35,214 nt of DNA. It comes from Methylobacteriaceae bacterium (GTDB lineage: Bacteria > Pseudomonadota > Alphaproteobacteria > Rhizobiales > Beijerinckiaceae). This document shows positions 1 through 7,861 of the stretch, piece after piece (positions within the stretch are counted from its first letter, which is position 1; each line of letters begins with the position of its first letter). The stretch is from contig JACKJE010000027.1 of the NCBI GenBank assembly GCA_020638135.1, positions 1-35,214 on the forward strand, in the 5' to 3' direction. The notes below the pieces were generated by a model that ran no database searches, was not told where the DNA came from, and worked only from the letters and a program-made list of their open reading frames with translations. A program made the position numbers and the translations under genes.

Positions 1-480
1 CTCTTTCTTCCGATTCAATTGTCAAACAGCAGCGTCTTGGTGGAAACCGGAGGCTTCCGAAAGACTTGGGACAAAGTCGCCCCGCACCCTTAGCGGCCGA
101 ACCGGCTTCGCTCCGACCAACTGATCAGAGTTTGGGCACACCCGAGAAGTCTCGAGAAAGGTCCACACCGCGCCGGCCGCGTCAGCAGCGACGTCGTCGA
201 TGGGCGGTGTATAGCTCCGGCCTCGTTCGGGTGTCAACAACCGATTCAAAAAAAGTTCGAAAATCTTCATTTTCCGAGGTTTTCCGGGCTGTTGCGGCGC
301 ACAAGACCGCCGCTTTTCGCGCTGCTGCGCAAAAAAATCCGCGCGCCCAACTTGAGCCATGATCGGCAGGCTTGGTCCGACCAGCTGTGTCGGTCCGATC
401 TGCAGGCGCCGGCGGGGTTCATTTGCGCGCGCCGCCGTGGTACGGCGGTTCGGGCGCCTGAAACGACGGGTCGAACTTAA
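1..480. other. 5' flank with no recognisable gene
   Basis: About 480 bases precede the M23 peptidase gene. Short overlapping reading frames exist on both strands, but their translations are arginine/proline-rich GC-frame shadows without recognisable domains. The heptamer GGTCCGA occurs twice, at 374-380 and 392-398, with an 18-nt offset. A-rich runs near 247-254 and 331-337 interrupt the otherwise GC-rich sequence. It may hold the promoter of the downstream gene, but no clear -35/-10 pair or terminator was identified. Confidence 0.5.
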
Positions 481-2508
481 GTGCGATCGCCATTTTCGAT
501 CGGTGGACACCAGCCGCTGCGCGCAGTCGCGGTCGCGCTGGGCGATGAACCGCCGATCGAGGCAGACGGCGGTCGCCGCTCAGAGGACGACCACCGGCGC
601 ATTTCAATTCACTGGCTGGCCGGCACCATACTGACAGGCCTGTCCGGGGCCGGCCTGATCGGGGCCGCGGCGTATAGTGCGCTCGACCGGCAGACCTACC
701 AGGCCGAGACGCCGCAGGCCGCCCAGGTCGTCCGCAAGGAGGACCGCGGCGACGCCGGCGTCAATCCGCGCAAGGGCGACCGTCTGGTCAAGGCGGTCGA
801 CATCGTCGCCGCCAAGCAGAGCTTCAAGGCGCCGGTCGCCGTTCGCGCCGGCGACCGCGAGATCATCCGCACCCTGACCTTCACCCGCGTCGCCACCTCG
901 CTGACCCTTGCCGAGACCGGCCTGGCCGACGAAGTACCCGCCTTCAACCCGCTTCGGCTGCTCGCCAGCGCCCGCGGCGACGCCGTCGCCGCGCCGGAAG
1001 AATCCGAGGCCAGGATCGACGACGCCGAAGTCGCCTTCGTCATGCGGGATCTTTCGGCCGAGCGGATCGACGCCCAGCCCGCGCAACTCTCGCTCGAGGA
1101 GGCGCAGGCGCAGGTCAACGAATATCTCAAGACCGTCGCCGCCTCCGGCGCGCGCGCGCCGATCCAGTTGCCCGCACAGATGCTGCTCATGCGCACCAGC
1201 CGCGTCGCCGGCCCCGGCCTCGCCTACGCCAATGTCGGCGAGCCAGTTGTCTCCTCGACGCCCTTCTCCTCGATCGAGGTGAAGATGGTGCCCGAAAACG
1301 TCACGCTCATCTCGAAGTCGCCGCCGCCGGCCGACAAGCAGCCGACGCAGATGGACGAGCGCCTGGTCGTCGTGCGCCACGGCGAAACCCTGCAGGACGT
1401 GCTGCGCGCCAATTCGATCGGCAAGCAGCAGGCCGCCGAAATCGTCGCGGCGCTCGGCGGTCGCAAGGCCGACAGCATCGCCTCCGAGGGCCGGCGCATC
1501 AAACTGCTGTTCGCCGACCTCGACGGCTCCGGCAAGAACATGACGCTTGCCCGCGTCACCGTCCATTCCGACGACCGCATCGAAGCCACTGTCGCCATCA
1601 CCGACGAGGGCCATTACGTGCAGGTCGAGCGCGCCGTGCAGACCGCCGCGCCCGCCCGAAAGGGCAAGCGCGGAGACGACGACGACGAGGACGAGTCGGG
1701 CATGCGCCTCTACGACTCGCTGTACCAGACGGCGCTGAAGCAGGAGATGCCCAAGCAGATCATCTCCGATCTGATCCGCGTCTTCGCCAATGACGTCGAT
1801 TTCCAGCGCGCCGTGCAGCCGGGCGACGCCTTCGAGGTCTTCTACGACGACAGCGAGGAGCGCGACGATCGCGAGAAGCTGCTGTACGCCTCGATCACCG
1901 CGCGCGACGAGACGTTCAAATACTACCGGTTCCGCACGCCCGACGACGGTCTGGTCGACTATTACGACGAGAACGGCCGCTCGACCCGCAAGTTCCTGAT
2001 CCGCCAGCCGATCGCCGCCGCCCGGATCACCTCCGGCTTCGGCGTGCGCTACCATCCCATTCTCGGCTATTCCAAAATGCACACCGGCGTCGATTTCGCC
2101 GCGCCCATCGGCACGCCGATCTTCGCATCCGGCAACGGCACCGTGCTGACCGCCGGCTGGCATTCGGGCTACGGTCGGCGCGTCGAGATTCAGCACGCCA
2201 ATGGCTATGTGACCGCCTACAATCACTTGTCGGGATTCGCGCGCGGCATGACAGAAGGCGTGCGCGTCCGTCAGGGCCAGGTCATCGGCTACCTCGGCTC
2301 GTCGGGTCTCTCCACCGGCCCTCATTTGCACTACGAGGTCATGGTCAACAGCCATTTCGTCGATCCGATGCGCGTGAAGCTGGCGCGCACCCGCGAGATG
2401 GACGGCAAGATGCTCGCCGAATTCAAGCGCGAGCGCGATCGGATCGATTCGATCAGGGCCAAGGCGCCCAACGCCACGCGGGTCGCCGCGCGCAGCGCCT
2501 CGAATTGA
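481..2508 (+). CDS. M23 family metallopeptidase (LytM-type), membrane-anchored
   Basis: A 675-residue envelope protein predicted to cleave or regulate cleavage of peptidoglycan cross-bridges in the periplasm. A short cytoplasmic N-terminus is followed by one membrane segment at about residues 43-67. A LysM/OapA-like stretch begins near residue 294 (VVVRHGETLQDVL). The C-terminal LytM domain carries the zinc motifs HTGVD (H534, D538) and HLH (H615, H617), so the enzyme looks catalytically intact. An acidic D/E-rich linker lies at about residues 399-407. The start is GTG with no strong ribosome-binding site; the residues after it resemble the N-termini of related Hyphomicrobiales peptidases as I remember them, so I keep it. 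A 7-bp inverted repeat (2514-2528) follows the stop and precedes the TSUP gene. The family is secure; the substrate bond is not visible. Confidence 0.9.
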   Translation: MRSPFSIGGHQPLRAVAVALGDEPPIEADGGRRSEDDHRRISIHWLAGTILTGLSGAGLIGAAAYSALDRQTYQAETPQAAQVVRKEDRGDAGVNPRKGDRLVKAVDIVAAKQSFKAPVAVRAGDREIIRTLTFTRVATSLTLAETGLADEVPAFNPLRLLASARGDAVAAPEESEARIDDAEVAFVMRDLSAERIDAQPAQLSLEEAQAQVNEYLKTVAASGARAPIQLPAQMLLMRTSRVAGPGLAYANVGEPVVSSTPFSSIEVKMVPENVTLISKSPPPADKQPTQMDERLVVVRHGETLQDVLRANSIGKQQAAEIVAALGGRKADSIASEGRRIKLLFADLDGSGKNMTLARVTVHSDDRIEATVAITDEGHYVQVERAVQTAAPARKGKRGDDDDEDESGMRLYDSLYQTALKQEMPKQIISDLIRVFANDVDFQRAVQPGDAFEVFYDDSEERDDREKLLYASITARDETFKYYRFRTPDDGLVDYYDENGRSTRKFLIRQPIAAARITSGFGVRYHPILGYSKMHTGVDFAAPIGTPIFASGNGTVLTAGWHSGYGRRVEIQHANGYVTAYNHLSGFARGMTEGVRVRQGQVIGYLGSSGLSTGPHLHYEVMVNSHFVDPMRVKLARTREMDGKMLAEFKRERDRIDSIRAKAPNATRVAARSASN

Positions 2509-2542
2509 TCGGGCGAGCGATTCGCTCGGGCCGCCGGCGCCG

Positions 2543-3340
2543 ATGAGCGGCGTCGATCCGCAAACCCTCGTCCTGCTCTGCGCCGTTGCCGGCCTCGCCG
2601 GCTGCGTCGACGCGATCGGCGGCGGCGGCGGCCTTCTGACTGTGCCCGCGCTGATGCTCGCAGGCCTTGACCCCGTGAGCGCCATCGCCACCAACAAGGC
2701 GCAGGGCGCGGCGGGCGCTCTATCCTCCGCGCTCGCTTTCGCCCGCGCCAAAATGGTCGACTGGCGCGCCGCGGCCCCGGTTGCGCTCGCCGCCGGCGCG
2801 GCGTCCGTTCTGGGCGCCGTGTCCGTCACCCATGTCGACCGGCGCGCGCTCGAAGCGCTCGCTCCCGCGCTGCTCGTCGCAATCGCGCTCTATTTCCTGC
2901 TCGCGCCGCGCCTCTCCGACAAGGACGCGCAGGCGCGCATCGTCCCCGCGCTGTTCGCCGGAACCATCGCGCCGCTCGTCGGCTTCTACGATGGCGTATT
3001 CGGGCCGGGCGCAGGCTCCTTCTATATGATCGGCTTCGTCGGCCTGCTCGGCTATGGCGTCCTGCGCGCGACCGCCCATACCAAGATCGCCAACGCCGCC
3101 AGCAATCTTGGCTCGCTCGGCCTCTATGCCGCGACCGGCGTCGTCCTCTGGCCGGTCGGGCTTGCCATGGCGCTCTTCGCCTTTCTCGGCGCGCAGGTCG
3201 GCGCGCGACTGGCGATGCGGCACGGCGCGCGCCTCATCCGCCCGCTGCTGGTCGTCGTCGCCTGCGCCATGGCGCTGAAATTGCTCGCCGATCCCGGCAA
3301 TCCGCTGCGTCAGGCGGTCGGCGCGCTGCTGGCGCGCTGA
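2543..3340 (+). CDS. TSUP family transporter (TauE/SafE-like membrane permease)
   Basis: A 265-residue, very hydrophobic protein with about eight membrane segments. It has the family's N-terminal glycine-rich signature AIGGGGGLLTVPAL followed by a TNKAQG stretch. A second-half counterpart (FYDGVFGPGAGSF) shows the usual inverted internal duplication. TSUP proteins export or import sulfite, sulfoacetate, organosulfonates or related anions across the inner membrane; the substrate cannot be read from sequence. The ATG lies 34 bases after the M23 stop, so the two may be co-transcribed, though the functions are not obviously linked. It converges on gluQ, with stops only a few bases apart. Confidence 0.9.
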   Translation: MSGVDPQTLVLLCAVAGLAGCVDAIGGGGGLLTVPALMLAGLDPVSAIATNKAQGAAGALSSALAFARAKMVDWRAAAPVALAAGAASVLGAVSVTHVDRRALEALAPALLVAIALYFLLAPRLSDKDAQARIVPALFAGTIAPLVGFYDGVFGPGAGSFYMIGFVGLLGYGVLRATAHTKIANAASNLGSLGLYAATGVVLWPVGLAMALFAFLGAQVGARLAMRHGARLIRPLLVVVACAMALKLLADPGNPLRQAVGALLAR

Positions 3341-3345
3341 TCTCG

Positions 3346-4218
3346 TCAGGCGAGCCCGACCATTCGCCTGATGTCGGTTGGCGTCGCGCCCTCGGCCCGC
3401 AGATCGCGCAGCGTCGCCGAACCCTTGCTCTTCGACAGCTTTCCGCCGTCATCGTCGAGGATCAGCCGGTGATGCCGATAGTTCGGCTGCGGCAGGTCGA
3501 GCAGCGCCTGCAGCAGGCGATGCACGCTGGTCGCGTGGAACAGGTCCATGCCGCGCGCCACATCCGTCACGCCCTGCAGCGCATCGTCGATGACGACGGC
3601 CAGATGATAGCTGGTCGGAACGTCGCGCCGCGCCACGATCACATCGCCCCAGACCTGCGGCTCGGCGCGCACGTCGCGGCGTTCCTCGCCCTCGCCGAAC
3701 TCGCGCCAGCCGAGCGTCTGCTCGAGCCCGGCGCAGGCGTCAGGCATATCGAGCCGCATGGCGGCGTGGCGTCCCGCCAGCAGGAAGGCTTCGCGCTGTT
3801 CGCGCTTCATCCGCTTGCACGTGCCGGGATAGAGCGGCGCGCCGTCGGGATCGCGCGGCCAGTCCTTCTTACCCTCCACGCCGCGCGCAATCTCGCCGCG
3901 CGTGCAGAAGCAGGGATAGACGACGCCACGATTGCGCAACCCGTCGACGGCCAGCGCATATTCGCCGAGATGCTCGGACTGCCGACGCACCGGCGTCTCC
4001 CATTCGAGGCCGAGCCACGCGAGATCTTCGTAGATCGCCGCTTCGTATTCGGGTCGGCTGCGCACGACGTCGATGTCTTCGATGCGCAGCAGGAACCGCC
4101 CGCCCGAGCGCCGCGCGCCCTCGAAATTGCGCAACGCGGAATAGGCGTGGCCGAGATGCAGCAGACCGTTGGGCGACGGAGCGAAACGCCAGACGGGTTG
4201 ACTTTGCGGCTCGCTCAT
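3346..4218 (-). CDS. gluQ: Glutamyl-Q tRNA(Asp) synthetase
   Basis: A 290-residue paralogue of the catalytic half of glutamyl-tRNA synthetase. The family attaches glutamate to the queuosine base at position 34 of tRNA(Asp). Visible class I features are the HIGH-type motif HLGH at residues 21-24 after RFAPSPNG, and KLSKS at 260-264. The zinc site matches the GluQ pattern: C103, C105, Y130 and C134 (CFC ... YPGTC). There is no C-terminal anticodon-binding domain, which separates it from GltX. Length is typical. It is divergent from the AlkA-type glycosylase, with the intervening 4219-4271 presumably holding both promoters. Confidence 0.94.
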   Translation of the reverse strand: MSEPQSQPVWRFAPSPNGLLHLGHAYSALRNFEGARRSGGRFLLRIEDIDVVRSRPEYEAAIYEDLAWLGLEWETPVRRQSEHLGEYALAVDGLRNRGVVYPCFCTRGEIARGVEGKKDWPRDPDGAPLYPGTCKRMKREQREAFLLAGRHAAMRLDMPDACAGLEQTLGWREFGEGEERRDVRAEPQVWGDVIVARRDVPTSYHLAVVIDDALQGVTDVARGMDLFHATSVHRLLQALLDLPQPNYRHHRLILDDDGGKLSKSKGSATLRDLRAEGATPTDIRRMVGLA

Positions 4219-4258
4219 TCCCCACTCGTCGCAGACAGGATCGGGCGCGCGCGGCGCC

Positions 4259-4274
4259 GGGAGGCATCACTATA
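4259..4274 (+). promoter_or_regulatory. Shine-Dalgarno GGGAGG placed for an AUA start
   Basis: GGGAGG at 4259-4264 is followed after 7 nt by ATA at 4272-4274, in frame with the downstream DNA glycosylase. AUC at 4266 is also in frame but too close. No ATG, GTG or TTG occurs in any plus-strand frame from 4207 to 4452, so a normal start is not available nearby even if a frameshift is assumed. This placement makes AUA the best candidate initiator, which would be very unusual. Confidence 0.45.
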
Positions 4275-4541
4275 ACGACGCGCAGGACTTCGTCAGCCGC
4301 CACGCGCAAACGGGCGACCGCGTCGAAGGCGCGCGCCGGAAAGGCCGGCGTCGGGAAAACTGGCGCAAAGAAGAGCCCAACGAAGAAGGGCGCACGCGCG
4401 ACCAAGTCGGCGCCGCGAAAAAAGCGCCGCGTCCCGCCGAAACCGCGCGCCTATGCGCCCGGCCCGCCAGTACTCGACGAGGCGACGCTCGCGCACGCCG
4501 TATCCGCCCTCCACGCGCGCGATCCCGATTGCATCGGCGCC
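4272..4541 (+). other. In-frame N-terminal extension of the DNA glycosylase, no standard start
   Basis: This 90-codon stretch is open and in frame with the glycosylase. Its last 25 or so codons (ending VSALHARDPDCIGA) read like the conserved first helix of AlkA-type enzymes, which the ATG at 4542 would cut off. The first 60 codons encode a Lys/Arg/Ala/Thr-rich tail (for example GKTGAKKSPTKKG), plausible as a DNA-binding extension. The composition and homology-like end argue that it is translated, giving a protein of about 279 residues. How translation starts is uncertain. Confidence 0.55.
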
Positions 4542-5111
4542 ATGTTGCAGGCCGCCGGCCATCCGCCGTTGCGACGACGCGAACCGGGTTTTGCTGGCCT
4601 CGCCTGGATCGTCGTCGGCCAGCAGGTCTCGACCGCCAGCGCCAACGCCATCTATGCGCGCCTCAACGCCGCCTTTCCGAAACTCGAAGCGTGCGCGCTG
4701 GGCGCGGCCAGCGACGAGACCCTGCGCGGCTGCGGCCTCTCCTCGCCCAAGATGAAGACGCTGCGCGCCATTGCCCAGGCGCTGGAAACGAAAACGCTCG
4801 ATCTCGACGCGCTCGCCGCCATGAGCGCGGAGGAGGCGCATGCCGCGCTCTGCGCCGTGCATGGGATCGGCCCCTGGACGGCCGACATCTTCCTGCTGTT
4901 CTGCCTCGGCCATCCCGACGCCTGGCCGGCCGGCGATCTCGCCCTGCAGGAGGCCGCGCGCATCGCGCTCGGCCTGCGCACACGTCCGGACACGAAGAAG
5001 CTCGAAAAGATCGGCGAACGCTGGCGGCCGCATCGCGGCGTCGCCGCGCGGCTGCTGTGGGCCTATTATCGCGTCATGAAGGAAGGCCGCGCCGGCATGG
5101 CGCTCGCCTGA
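4542..5111 (+). CDS. DNA-3-methyladenine glycosylase II family protein (AlkA/HhH-GPD)
   Basis: A base-excision repair glycosylase that removes alkylated bases. The 189 residues from the first ATG contain the HhH-GPD fold: VVGQQVS near the N-terminus, the helix-hairpin-helix VHGIGPWTADIF at about residues 105-116, and the catalytic aspartate region PAGDLALQE. The conserved fold begins upstream of this ATG, so the listed start is the first standard codon rather than the likely true one; the preceding 270 bases are described separately. It is followed after 13 bases by an alpha/beta hydrolase on the same strand, probably in one transcript. The family assignment is strong; the exact base specificity is not readable. 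Confidence 0.88.
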   Translation: MLQAAGHPPLRRREPGFAGLAWIVVGQQVSTASANAIYARLNAAFPKLEACALGAASDETLRGCGLSSPKMKTLRAIAQALETKTLDLDALAAMSAEEAHAALCAVHGIGPWTADIFLLFCLGHPDAWPAGDLALQEAARIALGLRTRPDTKKLEKIGERWRPHRGVAARLLWAYYRVMKEGRAGMALA

Positions 5112-5124
5112 GGCTGGAGACACA

Positions 5125-5835
5125 ATGCCCGCGACGATCGATGGACCCCGCCTTGCGCCGAAAACGGGCGCGCCGCGCCAGCTCGTCGTCTTCCTGCACG
5201 GCTATGGCGCGGACGGAAACGACCTGATCGAGCTCGGCCGGCAATGGCGGCCGTTCCTGCCCGACGCGCTGTTCGTCGCGCCGCACGCGCCGGAACTCTG
5301 CGCCATGGCGCCATCGGGCCGGCAATGGTTCGCGCTGACCATGCGCGATCCCGCCGAGCGCTGGACCGGCGTCAACAAGGCGCGGCCCGTCCTCGACGCC
5401 TTTCTCGACGCGGAACTGGCGAAGCTCGGCCTCGACGAATCCGCGCTCGCGCTCGTCGGCTTCAGCCAGGGCACGATGATGGCGCTGCACGCGGGCCTGC
5501 GCCGCAGACAGGCGCCGGCCTGCATCCTGGGCTATTCCGGCATGCTTGTCGGTCCGGAACATCTGTCCGAGGCCGCCGCGCGCGGAAAGGACGGCGCGCC
5601 GCCGCCGATCCTGCTCGTGCACGGCGATTCCGACGACGTCATTCCGCTCGACGCGCTCTTCGATTCCGCCGACGCGCTCGCCAAGGCGGACATACCCACG
5701 CAATGGCACATATCCTTTGGCGTCGGCCATGGCATCGACGAAGGCGGACTGATGCATGGCGGCCTGTTCATCGCCCGCAATTTCGGATTGCGGGTGAACG
5801 CCGCCGTCCCGCCGCCCGCGCCACGGCGACGGTGA
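5125..5835 (+). CDS. Alpha/beta hydrolase, carboxylesterase/phospholipase type
   Basis: A 236-residue serine hydrolase of the COG0400-like carboxylesterase group. LHGYGADGNDL supplies the oxyanion region, GFSQG (S114) the nucleophile elbow, HGDSDDVIP the acid and VGHGID the histidine, so the triad is complete. No signal peptide is seen, so a cytoplasmic enzyme acting on short esters or lysophospholipids is likely. The start at 5125 has GGAGA a few bases upstream. It follows the glycosylase gene closely and is the last intact gene before a 0.9-kb decayed stretch. Confidence 0.9.
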   Translation: MPATIDGPRLAPKTGAPRQLVVFLHGYGADGNDLIELGRQWRPFLPDALFVAPHAPELCAMAPSGRQWFALTMRDPAERWTGVNKARPVLDAFLDAELAKLGLDESALALVGFSQGTMMALHAGLRRRQAPACILGYSGMLVGPEHLSEAAARGKDGAPPPILLVHGDSDDVIPLDALFDSADALAKADIPTQWHISFGVGHGIDEGGLMHGGLFIARNFGLRVNAAVPPPAPRRR

Positions 5836-5918
5836 TGAATGACAAGGCCGCGGCCTGACTGTCGTGAGCTTTGCCTCGCGTCGAATTGCGGGCCGAACGC
5901 TCGAACCAGCGGTGACCG

Positions 5919-6230
5919 TCAAGAAAACGACTGCCCGGCGGAAATGCCGGAACTGCCGAAGTCTTTCCAGCTGGCGCTCGCCTGCGCGGCGCTGACGCGC
6001 TCCGCCAGCGACGGGTCCTGTCCGAAATTCGCAAATTCGCGCCCGAACTGTCCGACGAGGAAGACGATCAGCAATGAGGCGTCGAGCCCCACGGCGCGGA
6101 TTGTATTGATGCAGGCGTAGAGGCCCTGGTTCTGAACGACGGTGACCGGCTTCTTGCCGGCGATCCTGAGGCCCCCCGACACACGGACGGCCTGCTCGAC
6201 GCGGATATGTTGGAGTTCCCTTCGCCCATT
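5919..6230 (-). pseudogene. Remnant of a thiamine-diphosphate-dependent decarboxylase
   Basis: Minus-strand translation from about 6230 to 6003 contains ELQHIRVEQAV, GGLRIAGKKPVTVVQNQG, NTIRAVGLD and FLVGQFGREFANFG. These resemble the N-terminal (alpha/PYR) domain of sulfopyruvate/phosphonopyruvate-decarboxylase-like proteins. Only about 75 residues of similarity remain. The N-terminal first strand is missing, and after GQDPSLAERV the frame runs into unrelated sequence and stops at 5919. A typical alpha subunit is about 170 residues and fused forms exceed 350, so this is a fragment. It sits downstream of, and on the same strand as, the nitronate monooxygenase and Bug gene and may once have belonged to that operon. 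Confidence 0.6.
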
Positions 6231-6419
6231 GCAGACGAGCCCCCGCGTGTTTTCGGGGGCGAACCTGAGGGCGGAGCGGAGATGAAATCTGTAAGTGTCG
6301 CGACAGTATCGAGAATGGCTCGCCGGGTGCGACAGCCCGGCGAAGTCGATCGCCTGTCGTCAGAGCTCAGGCGGACAGGTGGATCGGCAACGCGGTATGG
6401 AACACCTCGGAAGTTGAAC

Positions 6420-6719
6420 TCAAAGGCGTCCACCAAACCGGGCCAACGCCGGCCGCGACCAAATCCCGAAAATCAAATCCGCGTGCGCCCGGCGCCCGAG
6501 CGTCAGTTCTAGCGCGGTCGTGACGATCGCGGACATAAAGGCGACAAGCTGCGGGTCGAAGCGACGCTGCGGAAGACGACGCCGTCGCGCGCCGTCGGAC
6601 TTGGAGGACAGGCCGAAATCGATGATCTCCGCGAGCATGTATTTCGTGTTGCGCGGTTCTCTCCGGCGGAAGGCCGAGTCCGAAAGGCTGGCGACGCGCC
6701 TGTAGGAAGGCTCGTTCAC
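6420..6719 (-). CDS. Short hypothetical frame, possibly degenerate
   Basis: A 99-codon frame beginning at GTG 6719 (VNEPSYRRVASLSDS) and ending at 6420. I recognise no family. The middle has a patch that looks protein-like (KYMLAEIIDFGL; QLVAFMSAIVTTALEL) next to an arginine-rich stretch typical of spurious GC-rich frames. It may be another remnant in this decayed region rather than a working gene. It lies 34 bases downstream of the nitronate monooxygenase stop on the same strand. Confidence 0.2.
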   Translation of the reverse strand: MNEPSYRRVASLSDSAFRRREPRNTKYMLAEIIDFGLSSKSDGARRRRLPQRRFDPQLVAFMSAIVTTALELTLGRRAHADLIFGIWSRPALARFGGRL

Positions 6720-6753
6720 CGCGCGCATCCCCCGATTGCGGTCGTCGCGCAGC

Positions 6754-7851
6754 CTATGCGCGCGCGACGCAATCCCCGAGGCGATCGAGCGCTGCATCCG
6801 TTTCGGCGGTCAACCGCTGAAAGATTTCGGCGACCGTCGTTTCTTGCCCGAACCAGGCGACGCTCTGGCCGGCTGCTTCGTACACCAGCGCCTCGACCTG
6901 ATGTTCGTCGATTGCCGCGAGCAATTCGCCCGTCAGCGCATGCTGGTAGGGCATCGGCAGGGCGTCCGGCGCGGCGGGCGCCGCCCATTCGTCCGTCCAT
7001 GCGCTGCGCACGACCCGGCAGGATTTTCCGCTGTGGGCGCGCGTCAGCACCGTGTCTTCGGCGCCCGCGCGCAGCAGCCGTTCGAGGAGTTTCGGCGGCG
7101 TGTGGTTTTCGCGCGCGGCGAGCCAGGCCGTGCCGAGCCAGACGCCTTGCGCGCCCATGGCGAGCGAGGCGGCGATCTGGCGGCCGCAGCCGACGCCGCC
7201 GGCGACCAGCACCGGAATGTCGCCTGCCGCGTCGATCACCTGCGCGGAGAGGGTGAATGTGCCGATCGGGCCCGTATGCCCGCCGGCGTCATACCCCTGC
7301 GCGACCAGAAAATCGGCGCCGGCCTTGCGCGCCGCAGCGACGTGGCGGACTGAGCCGACGAGCGCGAAAGTCGACTTGCCGCGCGCCTTGGCCGCCGCGA
7401 CGACCTCCGGGGGCAAGCCGACGGCGGTGGCGATGGCGTCTGCGTCGGAGGCGAGAACCGCCTTTGTCTGCGCGCGGATCAGGACCGAATTGCGAATCTC
7501 GCTCGAAAAGAAATTCGGACGCGTCGCGGGCGGTACGTTGTATTTCACGCGGATGCCGTCGACGAAGGCCTTGTGCTGATCCGAAATCTTCGCTCGGGCC
7601 GACGGAAGATCGGGCTCTTCGCCGGCGAGCGTCGGATACATGACGTCGACCGCGAACGGCCGCGATCCGAGTCGTTTGCGGATCGCGGCTATTTCGCGTT
7701 CGATATGATCCGGGTTTTCACGCGCGACGCCGAAGACGGGATAGCCGCCGCAGTCAGAGATCGCGACGACGACATCGGGGGAATGCGAAAAGCCGAAGAT
7801 CGGCGTTTCGATCCCCAGCCGTTCGCATATCGGCGTTCGAAAGCCCGGCAT
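6754..7851 (-). CDS. Nitronate monooxygenase family flavoprotein
   Basis: A 365-residue FMN-dependent TIM-barrel enzyme of the 2-nitropropane dioxygenase/nitronate monooxygenase family. Family features are an N-terminal CERLGIETPIFGF-type segment, the histidine motif AGGHTG, and the phosphate-binding VAGGVGCGRQIA and MGAQGVWLGTAWLA segments. Members oxidise alkyl nitronates such as propionate-3-nitronate, but many neighbours in catabolic operons have unknown substrates and the family also includes enoyl reductases. The ATG at 7851 is 10 bases from the stop of the upstream Bug gene, implying one transcript. A detoxifying or accessory role for the block is possible; the substrate is unknown. 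Confidence 0.88.
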   Translation of the reverse strand: MPGFRTPICERLGIETPIFGFSHSPDVVVAISDCGGYPVFGVARENPDHIEREIAAIRKRLGSRPFAVDVMYPTLAGEEPDLPSARAKISDQHKAFVDGIRVKYNVPPATRPNFFSSEIRNSVLIRAQTKAVLASDADAIATAVGLPPEVVAAAKARGKSTFALVGSVRHVAAARKAGADFLVAQGYDAGGHTGPIGTFTLSAQVIDAAGDIPVLVAGGVGCGRQIAASLAMGAQGVWLGTAWLAARENHTPPKLLERLLRAGAEDTVLTRAHSGKSCRVVRSAWTDEWAAPAAPDALPMPYQHALTGELLAAIDEHQVEALVYEAAGQSVAWFGQETTVAEIFQRLTAETDAALDRLGDCVARA

Positions 7852-7861
7852 TGGTCGCTCC

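Larger units (their letters stand above)
5836..6753. other. 918-base decayed region at the left edge of the catabolic block
   Basis: Between the hydrolase and the nitronate monooxygenase no intact gene of recognisable family is present. The minus strand keeps a remnant of a thiamine-diphosphate decarboxylase (about 6003-6230) and an unrecognised short frame (6420-6719). The rest reads as broken or noncoding sequence. No insertion sequence ends, integrase or clear terminator were found. Confidence 0.6.

Noticed and set aside
22..510. Minus-strand frame of 162 codons at the window start
   Set aside because: No recognisable domain or ribosome-binding site, basic composition, and overlap with the start of the M23 gene; not strong enough to call.
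604..2829. Long minus-strand open frame (741 codons)
   Set aside because: It is antisense to the M23 peptidase and TSUP genes and its translation is Arg/Gly/Asp-rich with no domain; typical shadow frame in GC-rich DNA.
5880..6750. Search for a second copy of the tRNA-Thr 3' end (attachment site)
   Set aside because: Only short chance matches such as TCGAACC were seen; no convincing direct repeat or integrase.
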